Assembly (NCBI GenBank): GCA_037439945.1
Contig: JBBIVA010000113.1
Coordinates: 1 to 12,770 of the forward strand
Origin: CALEUX01 sp037439945
GTDB taxonomy: Bacteria > Bacteroidota > Bacteroidia > Bacteroidales > Marinilabiliaceae
Direction of reading: 5' to 3'
Length of the DNA stretch: 12,770 bases
Made by a program: the position numbers and the translations under genes. The notes beneath the pieces are model-generated. The model saw only the letters and a list, made by a program, of their open reading frames with translations. It did not search any database and was not told the DNA's origin. This document shows, piece by piece, positions 1-7,162 of the stretch (its first letter is position 1; every line of letters starts with the position of its first letter).

Positions 1-62
1 CCAATCAGGTTACAAATTTTAATTGAAACATTATCAAAGTATTTAAATAAATAAACAAATAG

Positions 63-83
63 AAAGCGGATTATATCCGCTTT
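63..83. terminator. Bidirectional intrinsic terminator closing the PUL
   Basis: A perfect 9-bp inverted repeat (AAAGCGGAT / ATCCGCTTT) surrounds a 3-nt loop. It starts 3 nt beyond the stop codon of the T9SS GH16 gene on the minus strand. On the plus strand the stem runs into seven Ts (81-87), a textbook T-tract. On the minus strand the downstream sequence is T-rich but interrupted. It probably ends the minus-strand PUL transcript and may also stop a convergent gene left of the window. Bases 1-62 show no gene. Confidence 0.8.
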
Positions 84-85
84 TT

Positions 86-2386
86 TTATTTATTTATCTT
101 CAGTTTATTGCTAAAGATTTTACCTCCTGTTCCTGCCTTTATAATATAAATACCCGGCCTTAAATTATGTGGTAATTTTAGCAACCCGTTACTATCCGAA
201 ATTATTTCATTATGTACTAAAACTCCTGATAAAGAGAAAATTTTAACATCTATTTGGTCAAAGGCAACCGGCATTATTACCTTAATATAATTACTGGCCG
301 GATTTGGATAAAAATTAAGGTTACTATATTTTGATTCAAAAACTGAGTTATTAATTTCAGGTACAATAAAATTTAATGAGTTAATATTAAAAATTCCGGA
401 GGGTAAAACAGATGATTTTTTATTTAAACTAAACCGGATATTTGAAACCCTGCAAATTAAAAAATCTCCGCCATCGCCCTTATTACCAAACACATATTTA
501 TACAGTGGCGGATTAATATCTTCATAAAACGTTTGAATGGAAAAAACATCGTTCCCGTTAGATTTACCATTTATATCAAATAATTCAATTTTTATATCAG
601 ATGGCCAGTTAATGTCCTTCGATAAATCAAGGTTTAACTGCGTAGTTTTAGTAATATCAACAGGCTTAGGAAATGAATAGCTGAAATATTCATTATTACT
701 TATTTCTGATAAATTGGTAAAATTCACTTTTAAATTACCATTTGTATGTAAAAGGGAAATTTGGTTTGCATTTGCATTATGAACGCTCCATTGATTTGAA
801 AATTCATTGCTTATTGGAACTGGCAGCCCTGAAACGGGGGCAACAGAGAAATTATTAAAAGAGTTGGCCGGCCCCATCATAACATCAGCAATTATTATTG
901 ACCCACTTCCCTTTTTACCTGTAACACCATAATTTAAATAAACCCTTACTTCGCTAATTTCTTCAAGTAACCAGGAATCTGACTGACTGTGTGTGAATGT
1001 ATAATTGTAAATATTGTAATGTTTATTATTTACAGGGTCGGTTATTCGAAAGATATCTGTTGAATTAATGTTTCCATTTTTATCTACCAAATCAATGCGC
1101 ATAAGATTTGGACCTGTTTGGGAAACTATTTTAATTTTTAAAGATATTTGGTTAAAAACACTAAAATCCAGATAATTTGGTAATATAATAGAAATAAACG
1201 GGTTTTTTGTGGGACTCGTAATGTTATAATCCAATTTTAGGGCTTCTGGTCCTGGACTGCTCAATTCCAATGAGTTTCCGGAGGTTGATGATGATTTCCA
1301 TAACAATTCCCCTGTAGATGATTGTATAGGAATGCGATAAAATTCACCTTGCGGGTTTTCAATGGTTTTAACGGAAAATAAATTTGACGAAACTGATTCA
1401 CATTCAGATGATAATGTACATTTGACAATACCGGAAGAATTTCCCCATTTTACCTTTACAATATTTGTGTTAAGGCCATCAACAATTTCTACCCCTAACG
1501 GAAATTCCCAGTTATATGATACATTTGATACCTGGTTTACCGAAAAAACAACTTCGCTATTATTTTTAACTGATGACGGCCCAAGGATTGCAGGTTTAGG
1601 AATTTGATTTGAATAAACCCTAACATAATCAATCTCCATTTTGGCCTCAGTCAGGTTTGGGTCAATGCCTTGTGCCCCTCCCCAATTACCTCCAATTGCT
1701 ATATTAAGTATAAGAAAAAAATCTTGGTCAAAAGGCCATTCCTTATAGGATAGATTCAGATTATTAAAGGTATAGAATAAACTACCATCAACAAACCATT
1801 TTATCGATTGAGGAGTCCATTCAACAGAATAGGTATAGAATTTTGAGTCGACATTTGACAGGTTAATACTCCCGCTTTTTTGTGTTCCAATAATGTGGTT
1901 AAAAGATTCGCTGTGTATTGAACCGTGTACCACTCCCATATTATAACCTACATGCTCCATAATGTCGATTTCACCACTTTTAGGCCATCCTCCATAAACA
2001 CTTTTTGCAGGCATCATCCATATTGCTGGCCATGTACCTCTCCCCGCAGGCAATTTGGCACGTATATCTAATCGTCCATATTTCCAACTGGCCTTACCTG
2101 CAGTAACCATCCGGGCAGAGGTCCATTGATTACCAAATTTTTTTGCATGTATTGTTAATACGCCATTCCCAACATATGAATTCTCCCTTGAACTTGTATA
2201 GTTTTGAAGTTCATTATTTCCCCAGCCACCCGCTCCTGTTTCAAAGCCCCATTTTTCTGAAACAGGGGCACCAACTCCATTGAATTCATCAGACCAAACC
2301 AGGTATTGGCAAACCTGACTTTTAGCTGATTGATGTAGAAAAGAAAGAATTATAAAAGAAATTGTAATAAGCGTTTTATTAACCAT
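86..2386 (-). CDS. Multimodular GH16 endo-beta-1,3-glucanase (laminarinase-like), T9SS-secreted
   Basis: This 766-residue protein probably hydrolyses internal bonds of laminarin-type beta-glucan outside the cell. Residues 1-24 form a signal peptide. Residues 27-260 are a GH16 domain with WGNNELQNYT, WPAIWMMP (119-126) and the catalytic motif EIDIMEH, giving nucleophile E139, D141 and acid/base E144. The extra Met in this motif is typical of GH16 laminarinases and agarases rather than lichenases. Residues 263-341 look like a PKD-type Ig domain. Residues 345-506 and 525-676 are two similar beta-rich modules of unknown family, possibly carbohydrate-binding. Residues 688-766 form a type A T9SS sorting domain with YPNPASN, LRPGIYIIK and a Lys-rich end. 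The start codon lies 11 nt after the stop of the other GH16 gene, so the two are probably co-transcribed. Substrate could also be mixed-linkage glucan. The fold and catalytic residues are clear; exact specificity is inferred. Confidence 0.92.
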   Translation of the reverse strand: MVNKTLITISFIILSFLHQSAKSQVCQYLVWSDEFNGVGAPVSEKWGFETGAGGWGNNELQNYTSSRENSYVGNGVLTIHAKKFGNQWTSARMVTAGKASWKYGRLDIRAKLPAGRGTWPAIWMMPAKSVYGGWPKSGEIDIMEHVGYNMGVVHGSIHSESFNHIIGTQKSGSINLSNVDSKFYTYSVEWTPQSIKWFVDGSLFYTFNNLNLSYKEWPFDQDFFLILNIAIGGNWGGAQGIDPNLTEAKMEIDYVRVYSNQIPKPAILGPSSVKNNSEVVFSVNQVSNVSYNWEFPLGVEIVDGLNTNIVKVKWGNSSGIVKCTLSSECESVSSNLFSVKTIENPQGEFYRIPIQSSTGELLWKSSSTSGNSLELSSPGPEALKLDYNITSPTKNPFISIILPNYLDFSVFNQISLKIKIVSQTGPNLMRIDLVDKNGNINSTDIFRITDPVNNKHYNIYNYTFTHSQSDSWLLEEISEVRVYLNYGVTGKKGSGSIIIADVMMGPANSFNNFSVAPVSGLPVPISNEFSNQWSVHNANANQISLLHTNGNLKVNFTNLSEISNNEYFSYSFPKPVDITKTTQLNLDLSKDINWPSDIKIELFDINGKSNGNDVFSIQTFYEDINPPLYKYVFGNKGDGGDFLICRVSNIRFSLNKKSSVLPSGIFNINSLNFIVPEINNSVFESKYSNLNFYPNPASNYIKVIMPVAFDQIDVKIFSLSGVLVHNEIISDSNGLLKLPHNLRPGIYIIKAGTGGKIFSNKLKINK

Positions 2387-2397
2387 CCAAAATATAT

Positions 2398-3214
2398 TTA
2401 TTTTACATTTTCATAAACCCTGACATAATCAACAACCATTGTGGCAGGGAAAGACGAACCAGACACTCCATGTTTTCCACCCCAATTACCACCTACGGCA
2501 ACATTTAGCAACAGATGGAACCTTTTATCAAATGGCCACTCTGCCGATCCTTTTCCACTGTTTTCAAAAGTGAATACCTTTTCATTGTCAATGAAAAAAT
2601 CAATTTTATTCTCAAACCATTCAATGGCATAAAGGTGAAACTGATTTTCACATTGTGGCATATATTTACCTAAACCAACCTGGGTATTAATACTGTGGTT
2701 AAATGCGCCTGTATGCACTGTTACAAAAATAGTATCCGGATCAAAACCAACATGTTCCATAATATCAATCTCACCACTCTGGGGCCATCTTCCGTATTCC
2801 CAATCGGTGGGTAACATCCATATAGCAGGCCATATTCCCAAGCCCCCAGGCACTTTTGCAAAAATCTCAATGCGGCCGTATAACCAGTCTCCTTTACCCT
2901 TAGTTGTTAATCTGGCCGATGTGTAATTAAAATCTTTAAAGTTTTCTTTAATGGCATTAATATGTAAATATTTACCATCAACCCAAACATTTTTTTTATT
3001 GTTGGCAGTATAATATTGAAGTTCGTTGTTACCCCATCCATAATTATTTCCGGCAGTATCGTAGTTCCATTTTATTTGGTCGGGTAANNNNNNNNNNNNN
3101 NNNNNNNNNNNNNNNNNNNNNNNNNNNNNNATTGCTGTTGTTACTGCATCCGTAACTAATAAACAAAGTTGTTAAAATTAAGGACGGAAGCAGGTAAAAT
3201 ATAGTATTCTTCAT
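2398..3214 (-). CDS. GH16 endo-beta-1,3-glucanase lipoprotein, interrupted by an assembly gap
   Basis: The gene begins at ATG 3214-3212, following a purine-rich AAGGAAAA about 13 nt upstream. The first 28 codons encode a lipoprotein signal peptide (MKNTIFYLLPSLI...) ending in lipobox SYGC with C23, then Ser/Asn residues up to the Ns. After the gap, 229 codons run from 3087 to the stop. They start LPDQIKWNYD and continue with GWGNNELQYYT, TSARL, WPAIWMLP and the catalytic motif EIDIMEH (Glu codons at 2770-2772 and 2755-2757), ending with VGGNWGG and VDYVRVYENVK. The missing piece should be the short strand usually reading W-S-D-E-F near the GH16 N-terminus. The single catalytic domain has no T9SS tail, so it is likely anchored to the outer membrane, complementing the secreted GH16 downstream. 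A start at GTG 2853 would delete conserved GH16 strands and is rejected. Whether the real gene is intact depends on the unknown gap bases. Confidence 0.88.
3088..3130. other. Assembly gap (43 Ns)
   Basis: Forty-three Ns interrupt the lipoprotein GH16 gene. The coding frame is open on both sides: 28 whole codons upstream (3214-3131) and 229 downstream (3087-2401). Since 43 is not a multiple of three, the two sides are out of register if the N count is literal. The conserved stretch expected here is roughly 12-16 residues, close to the drawn length, so the N count is probably an estimate rather than a sign of a frameshift. Confidence 0.97.
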
Positions 3215-3380
3215 AATTAATCGTTTTTTCCTTAATAATAAAAACAGGTTCGTTAAAAGATTAAATTTAGCCTGAAATGAAAATGAAGAGTGAACCTAAT
3301 AAAGAAATACAACACCCAAATTATTGAAATCTTATGATAGTAACTCAAATCTGTTATTAAGCCCTGACTGTTTCTATTTG

Positions 3381-3414
3381 CAAAAATAAAAACAAACTAC
3401 CATCTGGTTACAAG
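3381..3414 (-). promoter_or_regulatory. Possible Bacteroidota-type promoter for the GH16 pair
   Basis: On the minus strand CTTG (3414-3411) is followed, 22 nt later, by TATTTTTG (3388-3381). This fits the Bacteroidota consensus TTTG / TAnnTTTG with one mismatch. It lies in the 257-nt gap between GH3 and the GH16 pair (3215-3471), about 165 nt before the GH16 start. The gap shows no ORF and no convincing hairpin terminator. Such matches arise by chance in AT-rich DNA, and a second -7-like match at 3428-3435 lacks a properly spaced upstream element. Confidence 0.3.
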
Positions 3415-3471
3415 GCTTTTACAATGACAAATTTACTTTTCATTATCAAATCAGGCTGTTAGGTTTAAAGA

Positions 3472-5736
3472 TTATTTAACGAAAAATTTGCCTTCAAGTC
3501 CCGAAGCGGCATCAGGGGCAATCCAAACATTAAATTCTCCAGGTTCAACTACATATGACCCATCGGGCAAATAAAATCCCAATTCATCGTTTGTTAAAGT
3601 AAAACTTACTTCTTTACTTTCACCCGGTTCAAGAGTAATCCGTGAAAATGATTTTAATTCTCTTACAGGCCGGGTATAAGAGGCTGCTATATCACGGATA
3701 TAAAGCTGAACTATTTCGGTTCCTTTAAAATTTCCGGTATTTTTAATAAGTGCACTCACTTTTACGGGTTCACCCATTTTTACTTCGGTTGCTGACACCT
3801 TGAAACTTGAGTATTCGAAAGTTGTATATGACAATCCATACCCGAATGGATAAAACGGCACAAATCCATAATCGAGATAGTGTGAAGTGTTACCTAAAGA
3901 ATGTTGAACTGCTTTAACCGGAATTTTATCAATATGGGTCCAAGTATTTAGCGTTGCAGGGCGTCCGGTATTTTTATGGGCATAATAAATTGGAATTTGC
4001 CCCTCTCCTTTTGGATAAGTAATAGGAAGTTTTCCGGAAGGGACAGCATTTCCAAAAATAATATCTGTTAAAGCGGGTCCACCCATTGTACCCGGATGCC
4101 ATGCCATTAAAATAGACTGAACCAATGGTTCTTCCCTTACAAGACTAAATGGGCGCCCGGCCATTATAATCAAAATAACAGGCTTATTTTGCGATGCTGC
4201 CAATTTAAGCAATTCAGTTTGTTTACCCGGAAATTTTAATTCTGCAAGGCATTTTGCCTCTCCTGATAGGATTGATTCCTCCCCCAATACGGCTATTACA
4301 ACATCTGACTTTTTGATTGCCATAACTGCTTCATCAAACTGCTTTTGATCATTATCGCGGCTATAAGCCAATCCCGGGACAAAATTCACATTTGCACCGC
4401 CATTATATTGTACAAGGGCTGGATAAACGGTTTTAGTATCTTTTTCTTTCCCATCAAAAACCCAGGTACCAAGCTGTTCATGGGGCTGATCGGCCATTGG
4501 GCCAATTAAGGCAATTTTTGTTCCTTTCTTCAATGGAAGAAGGTTATTTTCATTCTTAAGAAGAACTACACTTTCAATTGCCAGTTTCTTAGAAATTTCA
4601 AGATGATCAGGGTGCAAAAACATTTTTTCGCTTAATCCAACCTGGGTATAAGGATTTTCAAAAAGTCCAAGTTTGATCTTTAACCTCAATATCCTTCTAA
4701 CTGCATCATCAACAAGTTTAATATCAACCTTTCCTTCCTCAATGAGTTCTGGAATATTCTGAACATATGTAGGGCTTGACATTTCCATGTCAACACCGGC
4801 TTTCAATCCAATCTCAGCAGCCTGTTTTCTGTCCGCGGCAAAGCCATGAGGGATCATTTCGGCAATTGAAGCCCAATCGCTTACAACCATTCCGTCAAAA
4901 CCCCATTTTTCTTTTAAGGTGTGCCTTACATATTTTTCATTTCCAGTGGCAGGAACACCATTAATTTCATTAAAAGCAGTCATAACAGTTGCTACGCCAT
5001 TCTTAACAGCTTCTTTAAAGGGGAGCAGGTAAATATTATGCATATCCAGATCAGAAATTACAGTTGTGTTATAGTCACGCCCACCTTCGGCTGCCCCGTA
5101 CCCTACAAAATGCTTTGCACAGGCAGCTATGGTATGCGGATTGCTTAAATCCTCACCCTGAAATCCCTGCACCATTGCCCGTGCTACCATAACATTTAAC
5201 AAGGGGTCCTCACCTGCACTCTCGGCAATCCTTCCCCACCGTCCATCTCTCGAAACATCAATCATGGGAGCAAAAGTCCAATGAATTCCATCAGAAGCAG
5301 CCTCTTTGGCAGCTACAACCATACTCTCGCGTATGAGGTCCTCGTTCCATGAAGCGGCCATGCCTAAAGGTATTGGCATAATGGTACGGTACCCATGTAT
5401 AACATCCCTACCAATTACTAATGGAATTCCAAGACGACTCTCTTCAATTGCGATACGTTGAAGCTCATTAATATTTTCTGCCCCTACAGCATTTAAAATT
5501 GATCCAATTCGTCCTTCCCGAACAGCTTTTTTCAAATTCTCGCGCCCCCCAAAAGCGCCTGGATCAACCTGGTACATTTGCCCCAATTTTTCATTCAGGG
5601 TCATTTTAGCCATTAATGCATCGATTCGCTTTTCCAATTCAGAATCAGCCGAAGTTTTTACAGGTTGCTGTTCCCCACATCCCTGCAAGACTGGTAAAAA
5701 ACACAGCCAAACTTTAAAAATCCCTTTACACGTCAT
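3472..5736 (-). CDS. GH3 beta-glucosidase lipoprotein (BglX-like)
   Basis: This 754-residue GH3 enzyme probably removes terminal glucose from oligosaccharides released by the GH16 enzymes. An N-terminal hydrophobic segment ends in LQGC (C20), a plausible lipobox with an unusual Gln, so the protein is likely membrane-anchored, probably facing the periplasm. The GH3 N-terminal TIM barrel spans about 35-355. It shows IGRDVIHG (R110, D111), AKHF (K208, H209), GGRDYNTT and VVSDW with nucleophile D287. The C-terminal alpha/beta domain spans about 390-630. It contains GEESILSGEAKCLAEL, whose E493 is the likely acid/base by analogy with BglX. A fibronectin-III-like domain follows at about 660-740. 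Length matches BglX-type enzymes. The start at 5736 has no Shine-Dalgarno but is the one giving the signal peptide. It is separated by 567 nt from the SusE-like gene, so it may have its own promoter. Family assignment is firm; linkage preference cannot be read from the sequence. Confidence 0.95.
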   Translation of the reverse strand: MTCKGIFKVWLCFLPVLQGCGEQQPVKTSADSELEKRIDALMAKMTLNEKLGQMYQVDPGAFGGRENLKKAVREGRIGSILNAVGAENINELQRIAIEESRLGIPLVIGRDVIHGYRTIMPIPLGMAASWNEDLIRESMVVAAKEAASDGIHWTFAPMIDVSRDGRWGRIAESAGEDPLLNVMVARAMVQGFQGEDLSNPHTIAACAKHFVGYGAAEGGRDYNTTVISDLDMHNIYLLPFKEAVKNGVATVMTAFNEINGVPATGNEKYVRHTLKEKWGFDGMVVSDWASIAEMIPHGFAADRKQAAEIGLKAGVDMEMSSPTYVQNIPELIEEGKVDIKLVDDAVRRILRLKIKLGLFENPYTQVGLSEKMFLHPDHLEISKKLAIESVVLLKNENNLLPLKKGTKIALIGPMADQPHEQLGTWVFDGKEKDTKTVYPALVQYNGGANVNFVPGLAYSRDNDQKQFDEAVMAIKKSDVVIAVLGEESILSGEAKCLAELKFPGKQTELLKLAASQNKPVILIIMAGRPFSLVREEPLVQSILMAWHPGTMGGPALTDIIFGNAVPSGKLPITYPKGEGQIPIYYAHKNTGRPATLNTWTHIDKIPVKAVQHSLGNTSHYLDYGFVPFYPFGYGLSYTTFEYSSFKVSATEVKMGEPVKVSALIKNTGNFKGTEIVQLYIRDIAASYTRPVRELKSFSRITLEPGESKEVSFTLTNDELGFYLPDGSYVVEPGEFNVWIAPDAASGLEGKFFVK

Positions 5737-6303
5737 TCGATTATTTTTATAAACCCAAGATTAAAATTTTTACAATTTTAATAGCAAACAGGTATTAATT
5801 AATACAATTTTGATTTACATCTATAATAATATGGTATAAGTTATTTGCAGTACCCTATTATCAAACTCAATTTAAACCACACTAACATATTGGGTTAAAA
5901 ATTGATTTAAAAATTTCACTAAAACATATTTTAGCTAATCAATTGGTTATATGGAACATCCATACCCAAGTGCTGTATTATTATTTATTCATATTCTTTT
6001 GTGGTTGTTACAAATAAATTTATGTTATCAACCAGGGCTGTTTCATCCCTAAAAAGTAACTCATAAAGCTACTTCATAGCTAATAATGAACTGATTTACT
6101 GAAAAACTTTATAAATAGAGGTTGCCTTAAAGGAAGCTTGTTAAAATGTCTCTTATTCCAGAAAGATTAAATCATAAAATATGAAGCCTTATTATCATTT
6201 TTGACCTTTTTGTTATATACCATTCATATTTAATATTTATTACTCTTCCTAAAAGACAACCTCTAAAGGTGTGTTATTTAGCCTAACAGATCTTAAAAAA
6301 AAA
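5737..6303. other. Long intergenic region between SusE-like gene and GH3 gene
   Basis: This 567-nt AT-rich stretch contains no supportable gene. Its right part (6116-6265) is the inverted-repeat-bounded element listed separately. Minus-strand sequence right after the SusE-like stop is a run of nine Ts, but the hairpin before it is only a loopless ACCTGCAGGT palindrome, so a terminator is not convincing. I found no minus-strand match to TAnnTTTG with a correctly spaced TTTG, so the GH3 promoter is not identified. Confidence 0.6.
6116..6265. mobile_element. MITE-like element with 21-bp terminal inverted repeats
   Basis: Bases 6116-6136 and 6245-6265 are inverted copies matching at 18 of 21 positions. 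Both share an outer TAGAGGTTG block and an inner AGGAAG block, separated by a variable CTT-containing centre. They bound a 150-bp AT-rich unit whose 108-bp interior encodes nothing. Both ends carry TA, so the element could be 146 bp (GAGGTTG...CAACCTC) flanked by a TA target duplication. That would suit a non-autonomous element moved by an IS630/Tc1-like transposase, although other IS families with GAGG-starting ends are possible. No transposase is in the window. It might instead be a long-range RNA hairpin. The inverted repeat is directly visible; mobility is inferred. Confidence 0.5.
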
Positions 6304-7125
6304 TTAGCTACCTGCAGGTTTAAATATCCATGTCCAACCTGTTCCCCAACCAGCATTTGGTACAAAAAGCACCAATTTATTAGCCGTTAGCTCTTTAATT
6401 TCGAACACTTTATTATTTCCGCCACCACCCATCGAACCTAAAATATTAGCACTACCAACAATGGTTAATCTGGTATAGTCGCCATTAAAAACAAACCTAC
6501 TACCAGTAACCGGAGTTGCAGAAGGACTGGAAAAGTAGGTGTAATTGGCCCCACCATCCAGGTCGAAAACCATTTTACCACTGGCATCTGCAGGAGGGCA
6601 ACAGTCGCCAGCAGAATTCCACCACACACTCATGAAATTATCCGGAGCCGACATGAACCACCAAAGACGTCCATCAGAACCAGGACCTCCATCAAACACC
6701 CAGGTTTTACCCTCAAGGTTTTGACCTACCAATGCATAATAAGCATCAGGTAACCTTTCGTCTAATTGGTTTATGGTAACATTAACTGTTTTACTAACAT
6801 ATTCCTTAATGTTTGGTTTACCATCAGGCATGTATGGAGTAGTAACATAATAGGTGAATGTATGGGTACCCGTGAAAGGGAAAGCTACTTCAACACGGTC
6901 GGTATATTTTTTATCAAGAATATAATCCCAATATCCGGTTACACCAGGAGTATTCATTTGAATTGACAGTTTATTACCTCCAGAGGTAGCTTGTACAACT
7001 TTAAGGTCTATTTTATCAGGATCAAAACTATTTGATAAAACATCTCTGTCCTCTATTGGGTCACAGGATGCTATTAACAGCATCAGTACTCCAAAATAAA
7101 GATGAATATTTTTGAATTTTTTCAT
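6304..7125 (-). CDS. SusE-position surface glycan-binding lipoprotein
   Basis: The protein has 273 residues from the preferred start at 7125. An in-frame ATG at 7152 would add MVNYLNRIA, but MKKFKNIHLY is a normal signal-peptide start, leading to lipobox LIASC (C21). The lipobox is followed by acidic DPIEDRD, which fits export of Bacteroidota lipoproteins to the cell surface. Residues about 30-120 look like a PKD/Ig-type beta-sandwich (IQMNTPGVTGYWDY, FTGTHTFTYYV). Residues about 125-268 form a second beta-rich domain with many tryptophans (W142, W155, W156, W168, W169, W260, W264, W266) and a vicinal Cys pair C175-C176. This suits an aromatic glycan-binding platform. It follows susD by 37 nt (10 nt with the longer start), the usual place for SusE/F-type binding proteins. 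I recognise no catalytic motif. The role is inferred from position, lipobox and composition; the C-terminal domain is not assigned to a family. Confidence 0.75.
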   Translation of the reverse strand: MKKFKNIHLYFGVLMLLIASCDPIEDRDVLSNSFDPDKIDLKVVQATSGGNKLSIQMNTPGVTGYWDYILDKKYTDRVEVAFPFTGTHTFTYYVTTPYMPDGKPNIKEYVSKTVNVTINQLDERLPDAYYALVGQNLEGKTWVFDGGPGSDGRLWWFMSAPDNFMSVWWNSAGDCCPPADASGKMVFDLDGGANYTYFSSPSATPVTGSRFVFNGDYTRLTIVGSANILGSMGGGGNNKVFEIKELTANKLVLFVPNAGWGTGWTWIFKPAGS

Positions 7126-7162
7126 TGCTATTCGATTTAAATAATTAACCATTTGAACTTAT

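Noticed and set aside
2398..2853. A 151-residue GH16 protein starting at GTG 2853
   Set aside because: The same frame continues upstream for 78 more codons with conserved GH16 sequence up to the N gap. The GTG is an internal Val codon.
5951..6052. Plus-strand 33-codon ORF starting MEHPYPSAVLLF
   Set aside because: It is short, has a biased hydrophobic composition expected from AT-rich DNA, shows no ribosome site or family, and opposes all neighbouring genes.
6290..6325. Intrinsic terminator after the SusE-like gene (palindrome ACCTGCAGGT then nine Ts on the minus strand)
   Set aside because: The palindrome has no loop and gives only a 3-bp stem when folded, and it overlaps the coding end. 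The T run alone is not enough.
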